Shown here: one piece after another, positions 25,080 to 38,584 of the stretch
Numbering within the stretch: the stretch's first letter is position 1
How the letters are laid out: the number at the start of each line of letters is the position of its first letter
Source of the DNA: Amblyornis subalaris
Taxonomy: Eukaryota; Chordata; Aves; Passeriformes; Ptilonorhynchidae
Length of the DNA stretch: 64,000 bases
Assembly: GCA_018881555.1 (NCBI GenBank)
Contig: JACAXG010000002.1
Coordinates: forward strand, 22,209,183-22,273,182
Direction of reading: 5' to 3'
Position numbers and translations under genes: made by a program
The notes under the pieces: model-generated
Databases searched by the model: none
Seen by the model: the letters and a program-made list of their open reading frames with translations, nothing else
Told to the model about the DNA's origin: nothing

Positions 25080-28000
25080 GGATTTTATAGTAAATGATGG
25101 ATTTCTTTAGAGTTCTTTATAATCCCTTTGGCTATCATCAGATTGGTATTGCAATAGCAACACTGTAAGTATTTATTTATAAAATGGAAAGATATTTGAT
25201 GGTACTAGCTGCACAGTTGATTATCTGGTAGAAACAAATTTTAAAAGCCACGATGCTTGTGAATTGAATTTTTTTTAAAGCTCTGCTGGAGATCAAAGGT
25301 AAAATCCTTCAATTTCTGAGATAGAAAAACAGCCACAGTGCTGCAAAAAGAACTCAGTTATCAATAGCTCTTGGAGAAATTGTTTTCAGAGTCTGCACAA
25401 CTTCACTTCAGAGTTATCGTTGCTATCTGAAGCCTGTACTTGGAGCATCTGCAGCTGCCTGTACATTACTTTTGACTGCAGTTGGCTAGGATGAAAAAAT
25501 TAAATGGTGCTGGCTGCTAAATTTTTTATGTGCAAGACTTTTCCTGCTGCCTCCAGATGTAAGCACCAGTTACCTCACACATTCTGCACCTCCTTTCCAG
25601 TTCTTGTGTCTACTATCACAGGCATGTTTTCTCTTATTAAGTAGGTAAGATTAAATAAGTTTTCATCATTAAAAACACCAAACCAAAATGCTTTTCTTAA
25701 TGATAACAACCCATTCATCATTTCAACAAGGAAGCAGTCCCGTCATGGTCATTTTTTATTCCATTTGCCTCAGCCATTGGTGAATCTGAGAAGGGCAGGT
25801 GTAAGATAAGGCTGCAAAGTGCACTGCACCATCAGGGTAAAGGCCAGAGGGAGCACAAGTGGAAGGTGCTTGCTGAGCCATTAAAATGGGACCTAACAGA
25901 AGAGGCCACNTGTCAGGGAAATCTAAGAGGGGTGGGAAAAGACCCCTTCTTGGATAGTAAACATGCAACTATTTTACATTGTCTTTCCAAATGTGCGTTG
26001 CCTGTTGACTTCTAGGTTTGCTTTATAATGCCTTCTTACTTGGCTATTTTAATCTCTTTTCCTAGTCCTCCTCTTTGTTTTGTAAAGGCATTGTAGGTAT
26101 TAGGGTAGATGAAATGGCTGTTTGAATAGCCCCTGAAAAAAAAAAGAAAAAGTGTGAGACAGAAGGGCTCGGAAAGAACACTTCTCTGACTTCTGTGAAA
26201 TTAATCTGTGTCTGGAAAATTAGGATTTAAACTGTAAGGAGATTGTAGATTACAGTGCTGTCCATTTATACGATGCANTGAGAGTCCAGATCAAAGCCTA
26301 CTAAAATATGGACAGATGAGATATGTTACAGTTACGAGATAATTTCATATGAAGAACCAAATTATCTGTTAGCATAATCTGATGCTTCTCCACTGTTCTT
26401 GGATGAGTAATGCCATTTATGCTCTGTGTTATTTGGTCCATATTTTCTCCTTGGTTTTTGTTTATGAAAACTTGGACAAAGTCTTCCAGCTTTAATGAAG
26501 TGACAGCAATATGATAACAATATAAAGCAGTGGAGAACCAATGGTTTTGAGTAGATTGTATTAACACTGATGGGAGCAGAGGCAGAAGTCAAGAGCCAGT
26601 AGAGTAGCACTGGACAGAGAAATCATCTGTTCTTAAGGAGTGCTTCAACAGAGATGAGCAGCTGAGGTGGTTCCTGGTCATCCTCAGAGCAACATAAAGA
26701 CAGCAAAAGCATAGTGAGGAGTCTAGTCACAAATGTGCTGTAGCTGTTGTGTGGATTGGATTGAATTAAGAACAGAGAAGGCATCACTAGCCTGAACTTA
26801 GCTGACCTNTGAAACGCTGTGAGAGCAAAGAGCATGGCAGCTTGACTTGGGAGTTGTTTAGGTAGAACTATAGGGCAGGACTGAAGCACAGTTCATGCAG
26901 TTCTCCTGTTCATTATGCCAGCAATGTCTATTGTTCACAGTATGGCCTTGAAAGTAAGGTTCAGCTGCTGTACGCCCTAACGCGTGATGGCACAATAGGA
27001 ATTCTGCTAGGGATGTGCCTAGGGTCTGATGGCTGTGCTACTACCTGTGGCTTCTTTGTCTCTGTTGTTGTTTACTTGAGTGATGGTACCTGCCAAAGGC
27101 AGTACACCTACAAATATTATGGGTTTTGGTGTGCCTGGTGACAGCCTGCTGTGATTCTCAGGACCATTGTGTCCAGTCAGTCAGGATTAATTCTCTTTCA
27201 GAAGCCCAGGATGTTCCTTTCTAGTTCATCTTGACTTCCCTGTCCTTGTGCTAGACATTGTATCCCTGCTGTTTTCTGTCAGTCAGTGACTGTTGAAGTT
27301 TTTACACTGTATGTATCATCTGCTCTTCTGTTGGGTGCTGGTACAGTGCAATCAACTAACTTGTAGCTCCATGGCTCATAGGTAAGGCTGTGCTACTGCT
27401 GAAAGCAGAACTGTTTGCATCCTTGCTCAAATAGTGGGAGGACACCATGACACCTTTGTAAGGCTTTTTCCTATTCTTCTTTTCCCCCAGTTTTCCCTTT
27501 CTTTTTCTCTCCTACTAACCCTGTTGAGAATGTTGGCTGTTTGAAAACGACCAGGGCTGCCTTTTTTCCTTCTTCTTTCTTTTCCCTTGCTGGTTTTTCT
27601 TTATGTGCTGGGATAATTATGTCCAATTTGCCAAATATAAAATATCATACATTACATGTATTTTGGCATGTATATGCTGTCAACTCGTGTAATATGGAAG
27701 GATGGGAAGTGCTTTTTCAGGATTCAACTGAAAGAAACCTTATTTTGCCTACAGCTGCTCCGTGTTTACTTCAGTCTGTGCTAGACTGTTTTTGGTCCAC
27801 GTGTTGCAAATGATCACCTTGGTAGTCCACATTCAAATATATTTGGCCAACTCCTATTGTATTTGTGAAAAATGAGTTTTGCTTTCTAAACTCAAATTAA
27901 CATATAATGCTTTTCCCCTACACTGAAAATTGTGCTTCTCATGTTAAGTGGTATTTGCTGTTTATTTCTTAAATTTCAATAGAAATCAGAGCCCTCTTCC

Positions 28001-31000
28001 TTGCTTGCCTACACNTCAGCTCACCACAGCAGGCATTTCTGCAATGTTGACTACTGTAGGTTGCTTTGGCTGTGAGATCCTGAAAAGGAATGTCTCTTGA
28101 GTGTTTTGTTGTTATTTTGTTGGAGTTTTTTTCCCCATTTCTTTTCTTCTGGCTAGTATGAATGTCTGAGCACAATCTGGCTCATCATCAGGATATTTTA
28201 TCTTGGTGTTGACAAATGCCATCTTCCGTGCCATTGCAAAATTTTTCTTTTGGGGATGCATTAGGAAAATCCAGCTGTCTCGGTGAGTAGATGAGGCTCT
28301 CAAATTGCAAGTGTCAAAGCTGCTGTAGATGCAGTGAAGACTGCCGGGTGGGGGAGTGGGTCACTTTTCATTGCACACCTGTACAACACAACCATGGAAA
28401 TAAATACAGCGGGCATTTTTTTAAAGCTCTTTCTGAATAGCGGCAGAGCATATTGGCCTTGAATCTCAGAACCTCGGATAGTTTGAGCTTTAGAAACTTA
28501 ACAATAGATGTGTTTAAAAGGCAATAAAACCCGATGTAATGCTAAACTAGAAGTAGGGAGGTATTTGTGAAAAGCAGTTGCTTCCAGGAGAAACTGAAGC
28601 AAAAAAGAGGAGCCAGGGTTTTGTATGAGAGCAAACATGATAAAGTTTTGGTCCAAGAAGACTTGGTGCCTGTGCTTTTCTGCTCTTGCTGTGTCTCAGT
28701 CAGAAAATAAATGCCCAGTGGCAAATGCTTGCTCTCTGTGGTTACTTGTGCAGTGGCACATTTTAGGGTTGCTCAATGGTTGTGGTCTGAACATGAGAGC
28801 AGCTCATGCACTGAGACCAATATCTGCTCTCCTACAGATAACAGAGGTCAGGAGATGCACACCAGGCATCTCCTGCCCGCCCACCTCTTCCCTTTCTTAA
28901 GCAAAATCACTCTGGGCTTGCTGTCACTGTGAGTTGGCCAAAAGGAAATTTTCTCACCTGATTTCCTAAAGTTATGCTATTGCCTGGAGACNCATTATAG
29001 GCAGGAAAGCTCCTGTTCCTCCACACACAAGCCTGCTCACCCTCTGCCTGCCTGCCTGTGGGGCCCCCTGGTGCCCCAGGGGCAGCAATCATACCTTCCC
29101 TCCCGTGTAGCCATAGCCCACAGAAATATGTGCCTGGCAGTAGCCAGGTGCATGTGGAGCTCCTCTTCAGCACTGACCTGNCTCCCACCATGTTTGCTTT
29201 GGATCCAAGCCCAGCTATTTTTCTCGACACAGCTGAAAATAATTCATGGATGAATAGTTCATGGTCCATTGGCCGTGAGCCAGGACACTGTGCCCACAGC
29301 ACTCATAGCGTTGTCCAGTGATGAATCTGCAAACCCACTGTGGGGCACAGTGAGGGAAGACTGGGGTGAAACTTTCATAAAAGGTTAACTGAAGCGCTGT
29401 GTCCTGTGAAGCTGTTTACTTTTCATCATTAATGCTTTGCCTGAAGTAGCTGGTCGGGGTTTAACACCTGACTATTGACAATTGTGGATGCCTTCAGCCT
29501 CACCTTCTCAGTTTGAGGCTTTCTAGTGAGCTTCTCAGAGAAGGTGCGAGTAGAGGATTTCAGCAGGAATTTCTGAGAGGCCAAGCTGGGCACAACTGAA
29601 AAGCAGGCCACCCATTGCCTCCCATAAAAATGCTGACCTGGCCATCTCTACCTGTTATGAAAGTATATGACACAAACCTTCCAGCCTTCCTAATTTTTTC
29701 AATATCTGTTAGATTCTTCTTCTTAATAATAGCACAGGAAATTCAAACTATCTCTGGACAATTGCAGCAATTCTTGGATGGTTAAAATTTAATATCTTAT
29801 CTTGCTCTTTGTGATATGATATTGATACCCACAGGTGTATTTCTGCCATGCCTTACTGCTTAATTGTATCAGTTATGAATCAGTCAAAAGAAGCAGCAGA
29901 ATGGACATAGAATTAATTCTCAATTTAGNTATGTAAAGGGATAGAGAAAAGAATAATGTTGGTGCTCAGCTTCTTCTAAAGCAGGCTGACCACTCACACT
30001 AAAAATAAAGGGCAGAGACTTCAAAGTGGTAATTAAAAAGTGAGTTAAATGAGGCTACTATGCACTGTAATCAGAACACTAAATTTCCAAAGTTAAATCT
30101 TACTTCTTGCCTTTCAAATATATTTCAAGCTGCAGATTTTTTTTGTGTTGCTAAGTATAGTGCTCTGGATATACAAATAGAATTTATTGTGTAATATACA
30201 AGCTGTACAAGACAAAATTTGAAATCTCTTGCTACTCAATTCTTCTTTTTTGTTATTCTTCCATATCATCTCTAAAGTCTTCATTTCCAAGTTTCATTAA
30301 CAAGAAAAAGGAGAAAGCACATTGCTTTGGAGGCTGNATAATAAAAAGGCAGTTCTGTTTCCCAGAGTATGTGTCAGGTTGAGATATGTATTTAAAAAGA
30401 AAGAGAAAAGAATATATTTTTCTGAGAACAGTGCAGTACATGCAATGCCACCTGGGGAGAGGAAAAGTTATAATGATCACATTAAAAGGAATCTTAAAAA
30501 TGTGGCTTAGAAATCCCCCAATCCTAGATGTGACTGAAATTTTAATGTACCCAAAGGAATACCCTAACATCCAATCATGCTGTAGTTTTCTTTATGTGTG
30601 GCTTTAATTGCAGCATTGTGCCACAGCCTCAACATGGCATACTAGAAGCCCATGCTCAGGAAAGATGGTGCAGGAAAGCTGATGAGGGATCATACTCCAG
30701 TGTCACATCATAGATGCATGCTCTATCCTTTAACTTTCAGAATGCAGGTGGGCAACTAGTAAATCAAGGAATAAATACCTAAATGCAGAATTGGGGTTGC
30801 CTAAGGGAGCTTTGAAGACGGATGAGGAGGTGGGTGACCAACTTCACGTGAGCTGAGTGGGAAGTAGAGTAGGACTTGAGTAGGTTGAATGAGTTTTGAC
30901 TCATCCTGCTTATTAGACATACAAATATCATTCCTTAGAGCTAACCTGGGGGCCCTGCAGCATCCTTACTGCATTCACGAGCACGTCAAAATTCCTGACC

Positions 31001-31900
31001 CAAAGGATTTCTGCCAAGACCCTCAGCTGCCCTGCTGAGGGCATTACTCCTTCTTTGTTAGTACCCAGGGCAGAACTGATAAGCAATGTCTGCCCCACTG
31101 TGACAGCAGAGCCTCTGTGGCTTAATGCAGAGTTTCAACACTTGCTAACAGGACAGGGTACCAGGGAAGTTGTTCCATTTTAAACAGGAATGGATGACAC
31201 CAGAGGTGCAAAGGTTGCCCTTAACAGATAGGGGACTTGACGTGGACTGCAGGAAATGTACACTTGCTAAGGTCCAGAGCCACCTGAGAGTCCTTCAGGG
31301 CACACACACATTTGCAGTGCGTGGAAGAAGTATCATTATGTTCATCTGTTCTGTGCTTGGGGTATAAATGATGCCTCTCAAGGCCAATTACTATGTCAAC
31401 AGAAGTAAGAAAGTGTAATTTTCAAGTTGGTTGAAATTGAGATATCTCAGTGAACCTAATGGAGTAAATCACTTACACATGAAGCTTAATGTTAGAGTTT
31501 ATAAATTGTGGAGAAAAAAGTGCCAAATCTTTGGGAGCTGTGCTAGCCAACAACAGGAGTGCACTGTGGCTGTTCATTGAAATCCATCCCTGAACTGTCC
31601 TGAGGGTGCCATGGAGAAAAGCAATATTTTTTTCAATATCTGAACTACACATAACATGTATCACAATAATTTTCTCCAGAGTATAAAATTAACAGCATTT
31701 TTTTGTCTATAAATACTTCTAATTTTGNAAGTGAAATTTTCAAATCGTAGTTTGGCATACTGGTATATTTCAGCTCAAGAGTTATTTTTTCTTCTGTGTT
31801 TAGGTGGTTTGGGGTTTTTTCCTGATCTCAGTATGAACAGAGATTTTTGTCTTTTCGATAATGAGATTTGGACTGCAGAACGTGGGCAAATAAATTGGAT
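25080..31900. other. Intronic sequence without a gene
   Basis: AT-rich unique sequence with a GC-rich island around 28.98-29.32 kb. That island contains a short TGCC tetranucleotide run and a small hairpin around 29060-29083 (arms CCCCTGG and CCAGGGG). Open frames of 87 and 131 codons on opposite strands of the island are not supported as genes. Confidence 0.55.
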
Positions 31901-31945
31901 TTATATATACACATATAAATACACACACANATATATATATATATT
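31901..31945. repeat. Compound (TA)n/(CA)n microsatellite
   Basis: TA units, an ACAC run and an ATAT run, with one ambiguous base at 31930. Confidence 0.85.
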
Positions 31946-34900
31946 ATTTGTGATATCAAGCAGAGAGACATGACCAAATAAATCCAGAGATTGTAAAAGA
32001 TTGGGAAAAAATCCCACAGCAACATTAGAGGGGAAATTATGTTAGCNTAATGGACAGAACTTGATAAATAATGGTCAAAAATGTAGAATTTAACTTTATT
32101 GGTAGCATGTACACATAGTTCATGTCTCCAGGGGTTTGAGTACAGAACTTTGAAGCAACGAAACTGACAGTAACTGACAGTGGGGAAGACAACTAAGCTG
32201 AGGGGTGGAAAGGTGGAAACAAGTAGGGAACTGGTGGTGTTTCGGCTGACAAAAGCCCAGGGATGTTTATGTGATCTTCTCAAAATGGTGTCCCTGTGCA
32301 ACACGTGGGGATGATTGTAGGAAGATGGGAGCATTGACAGCCAAGTTTATTAATAAATTAATAAACTTTTTTGATCACTCATCAAAAACATGTGGGTTTT
32401 GTAAATTGTTTTAAGGCTTGTAGTTTGATCCTGGTAGAATTATCAAAGGAGAGTTGCTGTATGCAGTAAGACTCAAAAGCAACTCATCATTGTGCAGATT
32501 TCATTCCTCCTCCGGGATAGAGCATTTGACAGGAGAAGGCTTTCAGGGACTGTGTGCAATCTTTCTCTAGTGATGGTTGAACATGTTTCTTTTATCCTAA
32601 ACTGCTGAACAAATAAAACTGCGTGTAGGAAAATCAACCTCCCAGATAAAGGCAATGAACCATGAAGAGAAACCCTATTCCTTCAAATTTATTGAGGATC
32701 AAATGTAGATATATTTCTTCATGTCGGATAATGTCTTTCCATTCTGTCTGAGCAGTCATGATAGAATAAATGTTTCCAAATGGAAGTCACAGTGCCAAGT
32801 CCAGCAATGCTGTCAGTAGCCTGGTTGGCTGGCTTTCATACATCTCAATATAACATGGTTTGGAAGCACATGCTTGATTTAAAATACAAAACATTTCTAT
32901 GAAATAAATAGTAAGCTTAAACTAAGTAACAGTGATAGAAAATATTCATTTTTGCATTTCCCTCCTTTTTGCATTTGACGTTATTCACTATTTTCCACAT
33001 TCCCAGTGTTGGCGTATGTGAATATACAATGAATTGCTGTATAGAGTTTTGCTGTATGTGTATTTTAAGAACCCTACTGCATTTTCTGAGCTCCCTCTAA
33101 CTCTTGTGGGAATTCATCTTGCAATTCTGTAAAAAAGGGCTTACTATTCCCACCAGGACCTCCGAGGAAAAGAGNGATCCTATTTCAAAGCAAGTTCTTC
33201 ACAAAGTGAATAAAGCCCCAAGGAATTGCAGAACCAATAAAAGGATCTCCCACTTCCCCTTTGCAATGCCAGGCAGTGATTTTTTTAGTTGATATCACAT
33301 CCAGAGCAAAATTATGCTGTAATAGTGTATTATAATAAAATAATTGAGTATCCAATTTGTTTTGTAAGTGCATTTTCCCCCCAGTTCCCTCATTTGTTTT
33401 TCTCTCCTGTAGATAGAATTGAAGTACAACAATATTAGAACAGAACCCCTCATTTTTTTTGGTGGGTATTGAAAAAACTGACATGCAGCAAAGATTAAAG
33501 TAGCCTGACAACTTTGCTCCTGCTCTCTGGTTTATGCTATATATACTGGCATTAAAGATTCAGTAAGGGGAGAACAGCCATTAAAAATTCATTGGAATGT
33601 GTAAGTAGGGGTGCCTCGGTGNCGCCTTTTGGGATGCTAACCCACCTCTGTCACTGAAGAAGACACATGGGCTGAGGCAGGCAGGAATGTCCCATCCTGC
33701 ATTGCAGCTTCTCCAGGTGAATTCCCCTATAGTTCCTGTTGTGCGTGGCCAGGCATTATCTCTCCTGCCTGATTTTGTAGTGGTGCCCAGTGCTGTTCAA
33801 TAGCTGGGAATTTTCACACTACAGGATTTTGATAAGGTGAGGTGATTATTTACATATGTTTTCATCTGCTGTTGCTGAAAGTATTTTGTGTTCCAGTGGA
33901 TTAAAAAATGTTATACTTGCAAACTGGGAAATTATGTGGGCCTTAGTATTAGAGAGATCTCGCAGTAAAAAAAGGATATGAGGTGTGCATGCTGATTGAA
34001 TGCCATAGGGGATGAGCAGATCTGGAGCTTCCTGGAACACATGGTGGTATTGGTAAAACAGGCCAGGCTGTGNGTCCCAAAGCCACACTGACTTGCTGGG
34101 AGCTGAGCCACAGTGCAGCCGATGGTGGAGGTAACTCAGAAAAGAATCAAAAGAGAGACTGCAAAATATTAAAGGGAGATGTTTGATGAACTTGATCCAT
34201 TCAGTTTAACTTTTACCTAGCTTCAACAACTGTGGAAATTCATTGTCTCCACGTAGGAGATGTTACTAAAATTCTATGAGAGCTTAGAACTGTATTCAAA
34301 GGGAAAAAAAAGGAAGAGTTTTCTTAATTCACTAGTGTACCTGATGCTTGCTGGAAGGGAGAAGCCCTAGAGAGAAAAGATGATAACTCTCCCAGGGGCT
34401 ATCTGTAAGTAGAGACCTAGATGGCAGGAAATAAATGGTGGGGAGATCTTTGGTCTAGCAAGGGTGGACAAGATCCAAGAGCAAATGAGTCAAGGTAAAT
34501 GCAAACTAGATACTGATACAGTTTATGGCAACTGTCCATAACCATCACTGAAAATTTAAAAGTCATAACTGGATTTTTCTCCCTTCAAAATTAAAGCCTT
34601 TATTTATGTAAGATTGTATTTTTGCACATTATTATCCACTTGATACAGATATATCTATTCAGCTCTTGCTGAAATCTTTGTATATCCTTTGAGGAATCTT
34701 GTATATTTCAAAAATGAGTCACTTTTTCTAATTGCGTGTAATTAATACTTCTGGTAAATGAATGACATTTCTGATTATTTTTTGTTTCTTTGCTTGCTTC
34801 TTTTTCCAGAAATGTTTAGGAGAGATGCAATGCATTCATTAGCAAGACGTTAACATTCATTTAACATAATTACCATCCTTTTTCCTAAGTGGAAAGATTC

Positions 34901-36067
34901 CCTTTTCAGACCAGAAAGCTGTGCTTTGAGCTGATCACAACATGGGAAAACTGACTTTGGTGAGGCAAGAGGAGAGTGCTGAGAAAAGCCTGAGGAGTGG
35001 GACAGCCAGAGCTTAGCATCAACCAGGGAGAAAAGGGTGGGGGAGAACACTATATGCAAATAGTTCCTTCTCTTAAGCATTAAAATGTCAAAAGCTTATT
35101 CATCCAGCAAAATCATTACCTTTCACCAAGAGCAAATGAAAATTCGTAGTTTTGTTCACTGAAATATTGCTGCATTCCACACAAAGAGCTATTGTTGCTC
35201 CCCAAAAGAAGAGGTCTTTATGGCTGCGTAGGATTCACATCATTTAGGGAGTATTTCAGTTTCATTTGCTAATTATCAAATTCTCGCAAGGTGCCACCTG
35301 GTAATTTTCTCCAAAGTCTATTCACTTTTTCTAAGGTGGACTAGAGCATCATAAAGCTAAACAAAGAAAGCCTAGGCACCATTCAAATCACACTTAAAAA
35401 GTCCAGCCGGGTTATAGACTTTGTACATGCAGGTGGGTTTCACTCATTGCTGGTGATAATTCATCCAGGACATGGTTAATCAATTATCTTTTTCACTGTG
35501 TCGGCTAAGTCACTTCATGTTTGCCTTTAGAAACAGACNCGATGTCAAGAGGATAAAGAAAGGCAGGAATGTGTTGCTTGTCTTTAGAAAACATGGATCA
35601 TGGCCCCTTTCACAATGATGGTCATGAAGTGGAGGATACAGTCTGGGAATTGAAAAAAGGGTTGGAACAGATAACCCAACAGGACAGCNATATGCCCATT
35701 CAGGCTTCATCTTCCCCTAGTGCTGGAGATTTTTTCCTGAAAGTGGTGAGGCACAGATGATTGAGCCCCCTTTTTATCCCATCCATCTTTATACCCTTTC
35801 ATAATGTTTGTTGCCTTCATTTTCAACACCTTTTCCTAAGATGAATAAAGCTTTAATGTCTATTAAAGTTTCCCTGCAAGTGTATTTGGTTTTGTTGTCT
35901 TAGTTCAGCTTGGGGCTGACCAGATAAGCAGGCTTGGTACAAATGGAGGACAAAATACAGCAGGCAGTATTGGCTGGGGAAGGCCTATCAACATCTCCTT
36001 GCTGTTTTTCTATTTTTTCCACTGTTTACTGCTGGTCTTGTATATCCTTGTAGTGGGCATAGTTCTT
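31946..36067. other. Intronic sequence without a gene
   Basis: Unique AT-rich sequence. It includes a perfect 26-base palindrome (32343-32368) and a stretch at 35.09-35.48 kb dense in short transcription-factor-like motifs. No exon or transposon is recognised. Confidence 0.55.
32343..32368. repeat. Perfect 26-bp palindrome
   Basis: Arms AAGTTTATTAAT (32343-32354) and ATTAATAAACTT (32357-32368) are exact reverse complements around a two-base AA centre. A second hairpin follows directly: arms TTTTTGA at 32368-32374 and TCAAAAA at 32382-32388. Confidence 0.95.
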
Positions 36068-36085
36068 AAAAAAAAAAAAAAAAAA
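36068..36085. repeat. Poly(A) run, 18 A
   Basis: Eighteen consecutive A, the longest homopolymer in the window, after GCATAGTTCTT. It may be a plain homopolymer or the tail of an unrecognised retro-insertion. Confidence 0.9.
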
Positions 36086-36784
36086 GTGGGAATAAAGAAG
36101 CTTTTTTCTCATCTCTTTCCATCAGCTAAACTTCCCGTAGAAGCTGAACAGAATCCTCTTTATCAAGATTATGGGTTTCCACATATTGGCACACTATTTC
36201 TTTCCTTTAGTGCGTGCCAGCAAACTGAACTAAGAGTGATGAAAGTAGAGAATAAGGCATGTATAANGCCATACTTATTCACTTAGATCAAGAGCATTTA
36301 TTTACATGAGTGGNGCAAGTGGGATATAAGTTGCATTTGGAACTATGAACAGCACATACGTGTATTTCAAAAGAAGACACATCTATAACATTGTGCCTTG
36401 CATGTGAAAATAATTGATATTATTCACAGAAAAATGAATGAAAGAAAACAGCTGTCAGTCTTTTGAGCCATTTTAGAACAAAAATGGAGGCCAGCCCTGC
36501 ATCCTGCCCAGAGTGCAGCCTTGACTTGCATTGATAGGGGAATGTAGGGCTTCGACCTGGCTGTTGTGGAAGTATGGATTGATGGCCTTTGTATTATTCA
36601 TGCTAAATACATACTGCTGAATCTTGGAAAAAGCCACTGAGAAACCAAGCACTTTCTGTTGACAGCCTGAGTGCTTTTTAATTCCCAGCACTTATGTAAG
36701 AGGGCATGGCAAGCAGTGTCCTGTGACACTGGGCATTATATTTGGTTCTAGTGCATTGAATCTCTCCAACACGAGAAGCTGCAG
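36086..36784. other. Intronic sequence without a gene
   Basis: Unique sequence. A minus-strand open frame of 72 codons at 36473-36691 has no recognisable feature. Confidence 0.55.
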
Positions 36785-37014
36785 TAGGACAAATCGCAGC
36801 TTGGCAGGTTTGGACTTGATATTAGGGAACAATTTTTTGCTAGGAGGGTACTGTAGTACAGGAACAGGTTATCTTGAGAAGTGATAGGTTAGCCATCCAC
36901 TTTTAAGTCTAGGATAAGCAAAACTAAGACTTCTGATCTGTTGTGGTGATAGAGCAGAAGGTTGGACTAGATGGCATCCAGGCATCCCTCTGAATCAACA
37001 TTTCTATGATTCTG
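36785..37014 (+). mobile_element. Old CR1 LINE, 3' end
   Basis: It reads through 'gcaggtttggacttgatatt', 'caggaacaggttatcttgag', 'ttttaagtctaggataagc' and 'gttggactagatggcatcca', ending ATTTCTATGATTCTG. The wording is that of older amniote CR1 families rather than the young bird subtype at 134-726. It is well diverged and lies in the same orientation as SLC35F1. Confidence 0.87.
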
Positions 37015-38584
37015 TGGCTTTCTCAGTAAAATATATATAAATTATGCTTTTGTTTTCACTGCACACTCTTTCTCAAAATCAAAATATAAACCGTTATTTT
37101 TACAGGAAAAGTAAACCAGAATCAACTCGCTTTTTTGCTGGTAAAGTGCCACCCTTTTTAATAGTGAAAATAAGGTTTGTTCCCTCGGATCACTAAAGAG
37201 CAATATGACTGTTATTTCAGTAAAGCAATAGGGAGAATGATTTTAATTTGAATCCAGCTGTTGTTAAAATGAAATTCAAAAGGCAATGTGAGCCATAATA
37301 AGGAGCTAAAACCCTGTGGTTCAATAGTCAGCATTGATCTCTCTCTTATTGATTTCACGGAAACCAAGACTTCATTCTATGAAGGCATGAAGAGCCTCGC
37401 AAGGACTTTTCAGCAATTAATTTCCTTTTAAGTCCTTCTCTGATGGCTCATGCAGTATTTTAAAATTAATTATGNTCATTCTTTCTGCAAAGATGATTTT
37501 TACAATTTGTAATAGATTTAAAGAGCTATAGACTTCTTACATGTTCAGGTGCAAAACCTCTGGTTTGCTAAAAGAAAATGAGTCTTTTATTACCGGGACA
37601 GATCAGTTAGACTCATGTAACTCTAATAACCTTTCTTACAGTTACAACATTCTTTACCTGCTGTGGGGAATTATTAAAAAAGTGTTATTCTTACCCATCT
37701 TGAAAAACTTCAGAGTCTGGGCTATAGAAACACAGTCCCTATGGATCAGCAATAGCAAAGTATTCATCCCTATGCGAATTATGTTTCGGAAAACAATATT
37801 CAGTCCATATAATGACAGAGCGAGAACAGTAAAGCAAATTTGATTTGGACTACAGTGACGTTTTCTTGGGGTTGAAAGTTTCCTGACATTTAATAGAGCT
37901 GAGAAATGCCACCAGTCTTGACATTACTTGCATTTGAATGGATTTCTCTGACTGAGCACACTCTCTAGATATTTCTCTGGTCTTCTTTTTAGTTTTTCTG
38001 AAAAGTGTTTCATAGCATTTATTTAAAGAACACCCAAAATATTCTACCTTCCAGTCAGTCGTGCTTTCATGACTACATTAAAAAATGAACAAAAAAACTT
38101 AGAATGCATAACCAATGAAAGAAAAGGAAAGCAGATGGGAATTGATGTGCAGCAAAAGCTGGGGACTGTAGGAAGCGTGTGAGGCGAGGAGAGGGAGAAA
38201 GCAGGAGGAGAAGTGGTTTTGCTTTGCTTAGGGGTAGGTGGTTGTGTTGTCCTTGAAGGGAAGAGGGGACGTTTGTTCATTTTGCTTCAAGAGAGAAATT
38301 GAAGAAGTAGAAGGATTCTGAGAAAAATCCAGATGGTGTATTGTATGGAAACAACAAAATACTTTCTGCTCCAGCAGTAGCTAAGGAAGATACAAACCAG
38401 AAGCTAGGTGCTTGTAAATGAGCAAGCAATCTGCATACAGAGGAGTGCTCTGTGCCACTGGTGCTGGTTGGCAGTGAGGAGGTCCGGAGAAGAGGAAATA
38501 AGTTGCTGTTATACTACTTTATTAAAGATCAAAGAGGTGATTCAAATGTTCATTGTCCTATCACCTTGCCGTTGATTTGACATT
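37015..38584. other. Intronic sequence without a gene
   Basis: AT-rich unique sequence. The part at 37.18-37.48 kb looks like a candidate conserved non-coding element. A purine-rich patch lies at 38.09-38.31 kb. A 100-codon open frame at 37541-37843 is not supported as coding. Confidence 0.5.

Noticed and set aside
31828..32334. 168-codon open frame on the minus strand
   Set aside because: It runs through a TA/CA microsatellite and two ambiguous bases; its composition is that of low-complexity intron.
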